Assembly: GCA_013396915.1 (NCBI GenBank) | Contig: VWZL01000273.1 | Span: 62,001-126,000 of the forward strand | Origin: Stercorarius parasiticus | Taxonomy: Eukaryota > Chordata > Aves > Charadriiformes > Stercorariidae | Length of the DNA: 64,000 bases | Direction: 5' to 3' | Part shown: positions 1 to 13,528 of the stretch, one piece after another | Layout of the letters: every line of letters starts with the position of its first letter | How positions within the stretch are numbered: position 1 is the first letter of the stretch | Notes under the pieces: generated by a model | Told to the model about the DNA's origin: nothing | The model's input: the letters and a program-made list of their open reading frames with translations, nothing else | The model's database searches: none | Translations under genes and position numbers: made by a program

Positions 1-3000
1 GTGGCCCACCGTTACAAAACGCAGCTGTCAATACCATTTGGCTGATATAGCAGGCTGCAATCCGCACCTTCATTGTGAGAGAAACAAAAGGCTCTCCTCT
101 CTCTCCCCCCTCCTCCTCATATGCCATCCTTCTCAGGGGCTGCAAGGTGGCCCAGAGCTCACTGGGTGCCTGGGCAGCCGAGGAGGGATTTTTCTGCATG
201 GCTTCTGTAACACGCAGACCAAGTGCTTGGAGTCTCTTGCCAGACACACCCTTGAAGCTGCACTCATGTGAATAATTTCTCTGTTCTTCAAATGAGGGCA
301 AAATTTAATGAACTTTACAAAGGAGAGAGGCTAAAAGGGCAAGAAGAGGAACCTTCTGCTTTTTTTTTGGAAATCAAGAGATCTCCGTTGAAAATTCGGG
401 AGGTTAAGAGGCATGGTTTAAGCAAATTTCAGATGACAGTCAAATACAGAGCAATAAAGCAAGGCTCGCACAGAGCAGAGGAGGAAGGACACGGCAGAAA
501 ACAGAGCATCACAGCACAGAGCCCAGTGCTCCTCTCGGACTCGGAGCTCCTTTGGAAGCGGCGTGAGCTCCATCCAGAGAGCTAGGTGAGAACTGCACGT
601 GAAGACACACCGAGTCACCTAGCCCCGTTAAAATCTTTCTTTCCAAGACTGGCTTTCAGGTTGTCTGGTTTAAATCCATGTTTCGATCACAGAAAGAGAG
701 GACTGGAGGGAGGAGAGAAGGAAATTATTTGATGTTATCTCATTATATTGTTTTGTTATAGAGGGAAAGTCAAACCTTAACCCAAAGTACACAAGGGCTA
801 AAAGGGTGATTCTCAGAAATGAAGGCTGCAAGATAATTGTTCCTTATGTCACATGGACTAGTTGATTTGATCCTTTTAATATGGTTTGGGCTCATCATAT
901 TAGTAGTGTCCCCTCTGTGTAACTTAAAACAAAAGAACAGACACAGAGTCACCGATGGAGCAATGTTTCAGTGATTAGATAGAGCTGACAGGCTGCCTAA
1001 AGCAAAATTCAAGCATCGATTCTACCAGAGGGCCTTTTGTAAGTCCTTCGGAGGCCGATGGTCCCTTTGATTGCAAAGCATCAGGCTGACAGCAAGGTAT
1101 ACAAGTTTGGCCTCAGCCAAGTGCACGAGAAAGGTAGGCATCAGTCAGAAAACAGGCAGCAGAAAGCACACAAAACTGCGAGCATCCAAATCAGGGAGAG
1201 GATTTGAGTTAATTCTCTTTCAAGCCTGCCAATTCATTTGCATTACAGTGTTATCATCTAAAGATATAATCACATAAGGAACAGCAGAGTAGTCTAAAAT
1301 GAGATGTTTTTCTAGGAAAGCTCTCCATGCTCACAGTCCAGACATCCACATCCTACATTGACTTTATTCTTCTTTCACGAAGTGAGTAAAAATTTTGTTA
1401 GTGACCCAGATATGCCTGAAGTTAATGAAAAGGCTAACGACACATTAAATGGATCACATGGAGTAGGCCCAGTAAACAAAAACCACCAGGTTTCTACAGT
1501 TCCTTTCCTTATAGAGCATTTGAAGAATTCAATAATGCAATGAGATGAAAAATACAGAGGAAAAGCAAAATATGTGAATTACAGTAATTTTGAAGCAGCA
1601 TATGGTTCACATAGGCAGGAGCTCTACTCTGCATTGCTGTAAGGGACAATATTACAGGTAGTGATGAAGACATAAAAGACTAAGACATTCTTCACCTAAC
1701 TAGTAACTTCTTTTCTTTACTTAATTGATAATAAAGAATAGAATAGAATATAAACTACAGAATATACAATACTGAATTTGGAAAGGACCTATAATGATCA
1801 TCTAGTCCAACTGCCTGACCATTTATGGGCTAACCAAAATTTATAACGTTATCAAGGGCATTGTCCAAATGCCTCTTAGTCACTGACAGGCTTGGGGCAT
1901 TGACCACCTCTCTAAGAAGCCTGTTCCAGTGTTTGACCATGCTCTCGGTAAACAAATGTTTCCTAGTGTCAAGTCTGAACCTCCCCTGGCCTAGCTTTGA
2001 ACCATTCCCATGTATCCTGGCACTGGATACCAGGGAGAAGAGCTCAGCACCTCCCTCTCCACTTTCCCTCCTCAGGAAGCTGCAGAGAGCAATGAGGTCA
2101 CCCCTGAGCCTCCTTTTCTCCAAACTAGACAAACCCCAATTCTTAGCTGCTCCTCAAAGGACTTGCCTTCCAGCCCTTTCACCAGCTTTGTTGTCCCCCT
2201 CTGGACGCATTCAGGCACCTTCACATCCTTCTTAAATGATGCGCTCCAGAACTGCAGACAGTACTCCAGGTGAGGCCGCACCAGTGCTCAATACAGCAGG
2301 ATAATCCCCTCTTTTGACCGGCTGGTTATGGTGGGTTTGATGCACCCCAGGATGCGGTTTGACGTCTGGGTTGCCAGGGCACACTGCTGACTCATATTGA
2401 TCCCGCTTTCAACCAGCATCCCCAGATCCCTTTCTGCAGGGCTGCTCTCCAGCCACTCCCAATTTATACTTGTGTCCAGCATTACTCCATCCCAAGTGCA
2501 GAATCTGATATTTGGACTTGTTAAATTTCATCCCATCAATCATTGCCCAGTGGTCCAACCTGTCTAGATCCTTCTGCAAGGCCTCGTGTCCCTTCAGAGA
2601 GTCAACAGCACCTCCCAGTTTAGTGTTGTCAGCAAACTTGCTAGTAGTGCATTCAACTCCTGCATCCAGATCATTGATAAAAATATTGAACAGAACTGGC
2701 CATATGTCACCAGCCAGATGTAGCCCCATTCACTACAACCCTTTGAGCCCTAATGTTTGGCCAGTTCTTCACCCAGCATCCCATGTATCTGCTCATCTCA
2801 CAGTTGGACAACTTGTCCAGAAGGATGCTGTGAGGGACAGCATAGAATCATAGTATCTAAAGCCTTACTAAATTCCAGAAAAACTACATCTACTGTCTTC
2901 CCTTCGTCCATGAGGCAGGTGACCTTATTGTAGAAGGATATCAGATTAATAATGCAGTAGGTGCCGTATTTTGTTCTGGAAATAGGAACAAGCAGAAGAA

Positions 3001-5665
3001 GCTCACATAGGACTGAAATTTATTTCCAAGCAGAACATCCTACCCTAATAAAAAAAGATTACCACGGAGGCGTTAGTAACCACAGAGAACTAGAGCAGTT
3101 GTTTTATGTGTTACTGGGCTCAGCCCAGCAATAATTGGCTAAAATACTATGGTTTGCTTACACAGAAGATCAAAGCGGAGTCCTTTCTGGCCTTTGTCAG
3201 AAAGAAGCATCCCACTTCAGCATCCCACTGCGCTCTGTCATAACACTAGTTCCTATTTTGATAGTGGTCAAAAATGAAGAGGAAACCTGAGAAGACCCCC
3301 AGGACAATACAACTTGCTCTTCAATTCAAGAACAAACGGAGCTCTTTCCTAAATTGTGAAATCCATGGCACTTGCACTGTCCTTACAGATGTGGCTGACA
3401 CTTATTGATGAAGAAATGTCACTTTTACAGATCTATATAATAAAGTAATAAACTAATATAATAATACTGGGTGGTTTTTTTTAAAACACTCAAACAATCC
3501 CCACTTCAAATTTCCTGTTGTCTATGCTACTTTAATAAAGTGTAATTATTAAAAAAGTGACAGCATAATGTGCTGGGCTCATGAGATTTAATTGGAACAG
3601 AGTAACAGATTTTGAAGGTTCTGTTGTATTATAAATCTTAGATTTCCCCAGGGAATTATCTGACCATACGTTTAATGAATCTATTTCTTGAATTAAAAAC
3701 ATGCCCATTCAAATATCTCTGGATAAATCCAATGCCTATCATTAGTATCATTAGTAACAAATAGCATTTAATAAACACGCACAAACTCCAAGTCTAGAAA
3801 TCTACTAAAATGTCTCTCTAGACTCTTTCCTTCTAGCTAAGCAGCAATTTCAGTGAATTTGAACTTAAACGTACAGTCATAAGTCCTACCGCACAATTGT
3901 TGCTGCAATTTCTAAGTCATTACTTAACACTTGTGTCTCACAAGCTTGACCTTGTTCCTGTGTCAGTAAACTATAAAATTGTTGTTCAAGTCAGTGAGAA
4001 TGGATTTAAACCATTTGCTATTCATAGTACTATGGCCTGTAGTATTATTTTTATTGTACTGCTTGAATTTAGTTTGTCATGCATTGTTCAGCCCAGACTC
4101 ATCCCATTAATGTCAGAAACTTCAGGAGATGCCTAAATCATGAGCAAAGTGCCATAAGCTTCCTAAATGTGTCAAAAGAGGGAAACAGGCACCTCTATCT
4201 ACAAAAGATCTAACCTACCTTCTGAACAAAACTCTCCCTAAACTGGGAAAGGGAAAGATTTTTAGGGAGTTTATTAGTTTGTGGCAATGTTTGTATTGTT
4301 TCTCTGCTGAAAGGCAGGTAGCAAATTTTGAACAAAATGGTTAAGCAGATTGTTTGCTAGAAAAATCAGCATCAGACTTGCATATGCCTGTAAAGGAATA
4401 CAGAAATATCTCAATTAAGGAAATAATTAGAAAATCTTCCTGCTCTTATTTTGCACCAAATTTGTCAAATATCTAAATTACAGATAATTATATTTCTAAG
4501 GGTATTTCTAGTAAAAAAACAAGCATAACAGCCAGTAAGAAGTAATAACTGCTGTCCATTTACCATGAGGTTAGCAGGAAATAAATGGCAGCTTACTATT
4601 TTTCCCTTCCTACAGAGTTTATTGGTGCGTTTATGCAGCTCTCTTTCATTTGCACATCTGTGAAGAGCACTGCTGTATAAAATGTAAATGGGCTGTATAT
4701 GGAATTTAAAATTTCCAATGATAAAATGTCATCAGAATTACCAAAAAACTTTGAAGTCCGTGTTTGTTTTTAAATCAAAACACCTCTATTTTTATTCAAG
4801 CACAGAGACTAGGAACAGTTCAGCTGCACTTGCATGTCAGTTTATTCAAAGAGGGTGTTTACCAATTCACTGATATCCCACTGCCTCAACAAATAAGGAC
4901 ACAGTCCTACACATTGACCTCCACTCTTCTTTGTTTACGTCTCTTCCAGCTGCTTCCAACAAAGCTCCCTTTCCACGTACCACATGCTGTAAACATGGGA
5001 ATAGAGTGAAAAGGGAGCTTTGAGTAACTCCTCCTGCCTTCACCTCTACCTCCTGCATTTTATTGTCACTCCATCTGAAAGTAACCAGGACCAGTAATGC
5101 CATCCTGGATCATAACACTTCACAATTGGCATTATTCTGTCAGTACATGGGTGTTCAGCTGGGATGGTCATTGCACTCCTGGAAAATGGCTTTCAAGGTA
5201 GGCCTCCCACAACGACACTGGAGAAGGTATAAGACCTGTCCTATTCTCATATATCCTTCTAGGCTGGATCCTCCATCTTCACACCGAACACCCAGATGTT
5301 TTAGACACCATTTTCTGTTTGTAGGTTGGAGTGCCCCTGACATCCCAATCAAGATGAAGACGTTGTCAAGATAAGCCACTGTACAGGCAAATCTGAAAGG
5401 AGCTCACAGTCTACATCAGTCAGAGCCAGACAGGAAAAGATGAAGGCAAGGGAGGAAGAACAAGGTAACAAAAATCAGTTCCGCAGAGAAGCAGGAGCTC
5501 AGATGGCTCAGCTTCTACCAAAACAAATGTGGCACATGTCCCTTCACAAACAAGACAATGGGTAATTAACTGGAACGGCAAGTACAGTCCATGACATTCT
5601 GTTCTCACTCAAGTTAAATCTTCACCGTAACAGGATTTTACCCATTCAACATTTATATTTGTTAC
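1..5665 (-). other. PHEX intron 12 (5' part only)
   Basis: This is intronic sequence running off the left edge. Apart from the CR1 fragment at 1734-2965 I see no recognisable coding or repeat feature. The many short open frames lack family resemblance. Confidence 0.7.
1734..2965 (-). mobile_element. CR1 LINE fragment with reverse-transcriptase remnant
   Basis: The element reads on the minus strand, with its degraded 3' end near 1734-1800, where the plus strand shows 'ggaaaggacct...catctagtccaactg', the complement of the CR1 tail. Further in, minus-strand frames give reverse-transcriptase pieces such as [15 protein letters not shown] and [20 protein letters not shown]. The catalytic FADD box reads FADN. 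Sequence complementary to the RT region near 'LVDEGKxVDVVY' marks the 5' truncation near 2960. Several stops and frame changes show that it is dead. Confidence 0.9.
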
Positions 5666-5767
5666 CTTCTCATAAGCTTTTCTTTTGGTTTCAGAGTCCA
5701 TCCAGTCGTTTTCCTTTTCCAACATGTCAATAAAAGCCCAGCGAATTCCTTCAGTCAGCTCCTCCAT
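5666..5767 (-). CDS. PHEX: PHEX exon 12 (last exon found in this window)
   Basis: This 102-nt, phase 0-0 exon encodes [20 protein letters not shown] followed by [14 protein letters not shown], residues 433-466. It aligns with human [20 protein letters not shown] and the residues after it. The acceptor is TTTTGCAG and the donor AAG/GTAACA. I scanned the remaining 5.6 kb on the left by eye for human exon 13 (a segment containing GYPEFIM) and did not see it, so exon 13 onward is presumed to lie outside. Confidence 0.96.
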
Positions 5768-8700
5768 CTGCAAAACATTTAGCAAACCTCTCCCCAGTAA
5801 AATATGTCATGGCAGAATCATTATAAAAAAAGGTTTGGTGTATGCAGGAGCAATGGATTTCATTAGACCATGAATGATTCCAAATCAGACAGTATCTGAT
5901 GCTCTTTCTTGAAGGCTGATTTCTTCTTTCTCTGACCTCAGACACTTTGTCTGAAAATAAGTTTCTCCATTTTCTTTTCCTTCAGTTGTACCACACAACC
6001 TGTTCGTTGCTGATCCTTTCATGTCACAATTGTGAGAATGTCTGTCTTGAAATGATAAAAAATACCGGGACATTTGCAGTGATTTGGGGAGATTTCAGAC
6101 ACTTTGGTTCTAGATCACTAGCCCATGCAGAAGAAGGAGCCAGCTGCAAGGCATTTGCACAAATAAAGCCTTTTCTGCGAGAGAGAGCATCTGTAGCCCC
6201 GTTTGGTTTACGTCAGGCTGAGACACACCTTATTAATACTGCCAAAGGGCTGAATTTGGGCTGACAGTATCATGGTCCAAATACAAAGCAGTATCCAAAT
6301 ATTTAGCCTGTATTTAGCTGTATTTGTGAAGTACTCCTAACCTTTACCTACTGCAGGGATAGAGGCCCTGGTTCACAACACTCTTTCTGTGGTCTTGAAC
6401 CACCTGTGACAGCTTGCATCTGTGCAAAGCTAGGAAGAACCACAACCATTTTAGCTTGGATGCTTCTTCAGACAAAGCCATGAGCATATCACAAGCAAGT
6501 AAAAAAAAAAAATAGGGAAAAATACCCCAAACCTGAAATGACAGAAAGCAAGAAATCTAATGGCTAAGCATTATATCACAGTCTAAAGAGCAGAAACGTC
6601 CTAATGCCCATGCATCCAACTAGCAGCACAGAGCAGAAAGGTGGACGCAATCAATCACTTCTATCAATAGGTGAACCTCATGACAGCTAGCCACTGGGAA
6701 TACTGTGAGAGTGAGGCAATTCGGGGGATACAGCCATCGCTGGAGTCCTTTAGCACAGATCAAACCAGAGTTGAGATAGCACAAGACATGACAGATAATC
6801 ACTACATGAAGACTTATTGGATCTTTGTGTTATCAGTTACGTTACATTTAAAAATAATGAAAATGTCAAGTACTGGAGATTTATGTAATTTTGTTCTGTA
6901 GATCTGGTAGCTCTGAAATGTCATTGAAAGCGGGGACTAAACCCTGGAAAGTAATGTTACCCTTAGCTAAATTGCCATTTATGGATCAGATGTATATCTT
7001 AATCTGGAACTGTTATTTATTTGTGGTGGAGACAGACAAAACATAGCAGAGCTCCTTTGATTATTCATTTTTTCCTACCCTTTTCAAAAAATATTTTCTT
7101 ATTTTTAGAGACAATATGGAACAATTGGAACAGGTCTAGCGTTAAATATGACTAAACATTCAACATTCACAGTAAACTGCATCCCAGGGAATAGGGTAAC
7201 TTAAAGATATTGATGACAGAGCACTGACTCAATTAACTTAGTGCACTAATGAGGTGAACTCCCTGTATTTGGAGGTTACAAGTTCAAACTCAAGCTCTGC
7301 AGCTGGACCCTGGTGTATACTTAGGCTTTATGCACCAGCTGTAGCTGCAGGGGGCAGGGGGAGAAATCTATTCCTGCTATCAAAGTTATTACTGAAACTG
7401 CTCAGGCATAGCTCTAAGAAACACTGCAGGCACTCTGGGTTAGAAACAGTGCTATATTTAGACACAAATAATGTCTTTCTTGATAAAAGGAGAAAAATAT
7501 CTAAGGTATGAAACATCAGTGACAAAACATGGGGGAAAAAGAATCCATATGATCCATAACGCAGGATTTGCTTATCATAGACAGATATATGCTATGAGCA
7601 AGGAAAAAAACCCAAATCTGTGCAAATAAGAGTGCTTTTCTCAAGTGCTTTCTTACTGCTTAAGAAAGAAAAAATAGAACTGAAAACGGTGAAATGAAAA
7701 TGATAACACCACAAATGACTAACTTGAAAAGCACACTTCCAAATGGATTGCAAGAAATTTCGCCTGCATCTAATTTTAATCTCTATGGGCAGTTCACTAT
7801 AAGTCTGAATCTTGTGATCTACACTATAAATTTTATATGCATTTCTTACTTCAGCTGCTACTGTGAATTCAGATCATTTTTCAAACATTTGGTCTGAAAG
7901 GAATTCGCATGCTAAGAAATATTTTAATTATCTCACATTTCAACAGAAAGCCATTCTCTACTCTATCAGCTTCTCATAATTTTCCATCACATTTACAAGC
8001 ATGAAAACATATTCGTCCCCTCCATAAGGCGTACATTTCTTATAGTCCTTCTCTTCCCAGTTATCCTGTGCAGAGGTCATACTGTATAATATCCCAGAAA
8101 TATTTTTGTCACTAAACTGCCAAACAGCACATTACAAACTTGATCAAGAATCAGGGAACTGAAAAGCTGGATCTCAGAGAGGAAGCTCCAGCTGAAGCCA
8201 AGTAGCAAAAGAAATGCAGAACCTGAGAGGGAAACCCACGTCTCAGAGATTTGGAAAAGCCAAATCAGACTGCTGGTCTGTCAAAAATGGAGTTCTCCCC
8301 TGAGAAAACAGTCAAAGGAGATAAAGTCAAACCGCCAAACTCAGGCTACTGAGCCAGGGCTGTGCAGGACTATCACAGAGCTCTCGCTCCCAGCACGGGA
8401 TGCTATTTCACATGTTTCCTAAATGGTTGTGCCTCCCCTGCACCGAGAGCTAAGTTCAATGACTAAATTAGTTAATTTTAAACTGATTACTGTTGGAAAA
8501 TCAATGGCTGGAAAAGCAGATACTGGAAAACCCTATAAAAAAAATGAACTGAAAATAAGTCATAAATTATTGTGAAGGGCAATTAATCATTTGAATACAT
8601 CATTAAGGGAAATGATAACGTAGCTATGTTTCAAGTTTTAAAATGAGGATGAACATCCAAGCTAAAAGATATTCTCTGGACTCAGCAGCATGGAAGAATA

Positions 8701-9257
8701 CTTTCCTTCACGGTTGAGCAAAAAAGATTCAAATCACAAACATAAACTCCCACTACGTGGTTCTAAGCATCCCTTAATTTGGGCCAGACATCAGTTATAC
8801 TTTTCTTGCTTAGACTACAGCTGTAGCACAGTCAGCTTTAAAAGGGTAACCCTGAAACAGAGATATCTTCACCAGTTTTTTAACCAGTCAGTAAAAAATT
8901 TACTATGAAGTTACACTAACTGTGCTAAACCATTTCTCATCGATACCCCTCGCTCTGTTCCTGCACAGCCTGGCTGTCATTATTGCCACAAATTAATGGT
9001 GTTCAGCCTGGTTTTGATCTGGCTACATATCTGTCTGAAGGGCTACATATGGAAGGAGTGGGCAGTGCCCAGGTGGACAGAAAGGTGACATTTCTTCAAA
9101 TTTCTTCCGTTTTCTCCTTGTCTTTTTTTTTTTTTAATTCATTTAAAACATTTTTAAGAATTTTGTCCCTTTTAAACTTTAATCTAATGTCAGAGGCAAC
9201 TTGTGAGGAGGAAGCCACTAATTTAAAGTTTCTAGACAGAGATCTCAGAGGACTCAC
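5768..9257 (-). other. PHEX intron 11
   Basis: This intron is 3490 bp long, with no recognisable element. It contains only short homopolymer runs, and its open frames are short and without family resemblance. Confidence 0.7.
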
Positions 9258-9386
9258 CATCTCTTTCTTGTCTTCTTGAAAATGGGCCTTCACAAACATC
9301 TTGCCCACAACGTAGGGGAGCGCGCTCTCAACGAGGTCCACACATTTATCCCACTGAGGCAGCAAAGTTGTGGTTCCGTGGATCAC
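9258..9386 (-). CDS. PHEX: PHEX exon 11
   Basis: This 129-nt, phase 0-0 exon encodes [20 protein letters not shown], then [20 protein letters not shown] and KEM, residues 390-432. Human has [20 protein letters not shown] at the same place. The cysteine at about residue 404 is conserved in the M13 family. The acceptor is CCAACAG and the donor ATG/GTGAGT. The apparent open frame continues into the intron but leaves the homologous sequence at the donor. Confidence 0.97.
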
Positions 9387-12300
9387 CTGTTGGCAGGTGC
9401 ATGTAGTAGGTCATAACATCATACTGTTTAAGGAGCACAAGGCTGCATCCACATACAATACAGTCTAAAGCATATTTGTCAAATAGCTACCAAAAGGAAA
9501 CTGTAGTGATATTTTACAGTTATTTCTATTTTCTTCAAGTGCTATGACAAAATATAAGATTTTAGACTTAGAAACAGTACAACAGTAATGATTTAGAGGG
9601 GCTAGGCTTAGAGAGTTAGTTACAGGAAGGCATTCCTAAGTGTCAGTTTTAGATTAATCTTCGTAGTCTTCCTGTGTTAAGTGGAGAGACGCTTTTCTCT
9701 AGAAAATCCCTGCCCTGAAATATCTCCCAAAGAAGTTTCTCTCTCTCCACTGACTAGGTGAGAAGCCTAGGGAGATCATCCTCATGAAAATGAGGTCAGT
9801 TCTTATGAAACACCTCCTACAGAGCCCTCCACTGTCATGAACTTAGCTGTCAAATGACGGCTAACACTGGTAGGTATGTGTCCACACCTTTTTGCCATTT
9901 ACCTGTCTGGTTACTCTTATCACAGCCTATTGCCTTCAGTTTCTTTGCCAAACAGAATATTTTCAGGAGGAAACAGGTTTGAATCATCAAGAACACTGAA
10001 TATATGTTTGTCCCCCCAAAAATCTCACTCCATGTTACGGTAGAAAGATGTTGGTAGACCAGCTTGCATATTTTACTAAAGGAATGGTGGTTAAATAGTC
10101 ACTTCTAGGCTCTGATAATGTCCCTGCACCACTATACATGAGCTTCAAAAGAGAAATAGTCAAGAATGGTCAATGCACCAGTGATGATTTAAGAAACTTT
10201 TGTTGTTTTCAGGGTCCAAAGAGTTCCCTTTCCACTTAAGGAACTTCTTAAGTTTTTCCACAGAGAACAAGCAAAATCCCAGTCCAATAGTTAACACCTG
10301 TCAGCTGTGTAAAAGCACACTACAGTCAATACCAGACCAGGTCCAGCAGGATAGGATTTTGGCCTCTTGCAGATTATTCGGAAGCACTAATACAGCTGTT
10401 TCTGAGCCTCTTCTTTTTCCCAGTCTTCCCCTCCTTGAGCCCAAGATTAAATTTCTAGCAAAACTGAAAGGTTTGGATTTGTTGTTTTCCAATAGGAAAA
10501 GATTTCATTGGAAAATTCCAAAGTAGCCTAACCTTCAGCTACTGAAGGTCAGATATTTTGGTAGTTCAAAGATTGATTTTCTCCATCATATTGTCTGTAA
10601 TTAAGCTTAATCAATGACTCATACTTAAATACACCAGTGAATTGCATTTTCAAACGCTTTTTATTAATACTCTATGGGCACTAATAGATTTTCAATGACA
10701 GAGAGAACATTGCTTCTGTAAGAAAACTACACTAGGCAAACCAATACATAATAAGGTAATAGATTCCTAAATAGAGCCAAATTTGAAAATACACTCCTTT
10801 TCCAAATTCTTCAACACTCATATATAACATGGCATTCAAAAAAAAAAAATTTAAAAAAGAAGAAGAGAAAAAAAAGAGAGAAGAAAATTTCTCGCCAGGA
10901 TCCAAGCAAAACCACAATGGAGCTTTTTCCTGATGCAGAGGAAGAAGGGGAGTCATGACATTAGTCACCAGAGCTTGAAATTCCTTCCGAAAGCTCTGAC
11001 TACGCATCAGCCACAAAAAAGAGTCAGGAGACAGAGCTGGCTTTTAGACTGTGGCATATTATTATTAAACATAATAATTACCATTATTTTGAGGGAGGCT
11101 TGACTGTAAGGAGGACAGAAAGGCAGCACAGCCTGAGAGACTAATAAAAATAGAGCTGAGAGGAATAGATTATATCTCACAGCTGGTTTATTGATATTTA
11201 TGTTACAACAGCCAAGTTGAATTCCCTCAAAATGGTCCTCCTAATATTAATGTACCACTCTAAAACACAGTACTCCAGGTAGTAACAGTGCCTATAAATA
11301 GCAGGTTTCAAGCCCTCCCCATCATTTCAGAGCTCCACAATAGAATTAACTGATCTCTTCCCCAGGTGCCACTGCACATTTGCAGGACTCAAAGCGCCGC
11401 TGCAGAGGAGCTGCTGATAGTTGCTGATGTTTGGCCTCTCAAAGCACTTTCTCTAGAGTCAGCAGGTTTGTCCTATTTCTCAACTTAAAGTTTTTTGAAG
11501 TTTCGTCATGTCTTTTTCCCCTCTCCTTGCAAAGAATTTAAGTGTCTTGAACCCAGGATTTCTACATGCAAGATGTAAAAGCTACCAATAGAAAATGAGG
11601 ACCTGGTGAAAAAAATACTACGCTTATGATGGGTGAGGCTGGCTGAATTAATGAATGAATGAATAAAAGGTATCCTTTGCTTTAAGGGTCACTGATTCAT
11701 CTCATGGTCATGTCTTTTTAGCAATCATTCAATGTTTTCTTCACTTACCTGGCAAGAGGTTGGTGGGTCCTTTTTACGATCCCAAAGGACCTGCTTGCCA
11801 TTAGTCCTCCAGCCTCTGACTGGACAAATCTGTTCAACAAAGCCTTTGCCTTTGGCTCCATCTCTCATGTCCTTTCTGCTGACCCGTGAAGTTTGTTCCC
11901 CTGAGCTGTTTACTGCGCTTAACTTTAGCTATTAACTATTAGCTATTGCTGTTTACTGCACTTAACTAACTCTCCATCTCCAGGTCCCAGGGGCAGATAA
12001 TGGGAATGAGCTGCTGACTCAATGCCCTTACTGTGCTGTTCTTAGGTTTTCACAACCACTTACATGAAACCCTTGATGACGTTGTTAATAAGCACTGAAT
12101 CAACTTGAATTAGATTTCTCCTTAAGCTTCTGGAGAAAGTAACCAGAGAAGTGACAGCACCTAGTTACCATATCAAAATGCACAGTACCCAAAGCTTAAA
12201 GTTTCCTTCCAGGATTTTTTCTGGCCATAACATAACTCAATATAACTCAGTACTATGCTGCAGGCTGGCTGATGGCCAGCATCAATCTATTTTACCTGGC

Positions 12301-13434
12301 TAGCAAGGAATGTCCCAGGAGGGGACACACTTACAAACTTGCCGCTGTGGTTCTGACAGCCAGTTTCTCACATTTTTGCATGAAGAAAATGGCATCTTTA
12401 ACAAGCCTGATTTGAATATAACTTCAGAATTATAAGAGACTGCCTTTCCTGTGTAGTTTCCATCGAGCTATTGGAGTTTATTTTTAGGTATGTGATCAAC
12501 TCAGAACTATTCCAGTACTACCCAAGGAAAGACATTACGGGTGCTTCAATTAGCTACCTGCATGCCTCACCAGGGCAGACAGAGCACCCACACTTCGTGT
12601 ACCACATCACTGGCAGCATCGTGCCAGCCTCCTGTTGTCCTGGTGTCACCAAGCAGCTAATTTTCATAATGACAAACAAAAAGTTCACCATCTAAACGAA
12701 AGTGCCTTGGAAACAAGACAAAGCACCTTTCAGTTTCAGTTTCATCCTTGGTTTGCTTAAAGAGCCCTCATGCTGCCCACAGAATTATCAGGGTAGCTTT
12801 CTATTCAGGGTTCACTTAACCAAATACATGTGTTTTACATAAATGCCCGTATTACTTAATAGATAATTAGCTCTGCTCCTCATAGCTTGGGACAGGGACT
12901 AACATCTTCTGGGGCTTCCTCAACCCCAAGATGGAAGGCACCTCATCTGCTTCTCTGTGGAAAAGGCTGGTGTATGGATGTGCTAGAGCTTATGTAAAGC
13001 TGGTACCAGAGCATGAGAAGGGTTTGAGCAAGCTTAGAAAAGCTGAAATCTTAGCCTTCTGTTTTACCAGAGCTATATCCACACATGAGTAAACAGTAGT
13101 TTTTTTCAAAAGCTTACATTTTGGCCAAACAGGTTTGGCCTGCTGGAATAGCAGAGGTTACAGCCCCGGCATGTAACGCAAAAAACTTTCCAGCTTTCAA
13201 TTTTCTGCATAAGAGGACTAAGCTTTTTAAAGGGGGGCGTCTCAAAAACTCATTAACATAATCTAAGAGATGTTTTTCCTTAGTGTCATGTACAAGAATA
13301 TGTATGTCTGCTAAAAAAAGTTTATTCGATAAATTTATCCAGCATGGAAAACATTTAATGTTTTGCAAAGGTATAAGCAACTATAAGGGAAAACATTGTA
13401 AACACTATAAAATGCTGTAAAACCTCTAACTTAC
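9387..13434 (-). other. PHEX intron 10
   Basis: This intron is 4048 bp long. The only structures I see are a short (TGAA)n run near 11647-11665 and a 43-bp-period partial tandem duplication near 11905-11972. Confidence 0.7.
11905..11972. repeat. Partial tandem duplication, period about 43 bp
   Basis: The segment 'gctgtttactgcgcttaac' at 11905 recurs as 'gctgtttactgcacttaac' at 11948 with one mismatch. A related 'agctattaactattagctatt' lies between them. It is a minor local duplication in intron 10. Confidence 0.6.
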
Positions 13435-13528
13435 CCGAGAAAATTCCAGCCACCGATACTGAAAACGTCTACTGAGATTAAATAACCTTGAATAAACCAT
13501 CCTCCACACCAGATAATTGGCAAGAGTC
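13435..13528 (-). CDS. PHEX: PHEX exon 10
   Basis: This 94-nt exon completes Lys358 and encodes [20 protein letters not shown] followed by [11 protein letters not shown], residues to 389. It aligns with human [20 protein letters not shown]. Leu-Phe replaces the human Ile-Pro, and the NLS glycosylation sequon is kept. The acceptor is TTTAACAG and the donor CGG/GTAAGT. The longest open frame nearby on this strand (13114-13380) does not include this exon and is a chance frame. Confidence 0.96.

Noticed and set aside
1..5665. Search for PHEX exon 13
   Set aside because: No sequence encoding the expected GYPEF-containing segment with splice sites was found by eye in this part.
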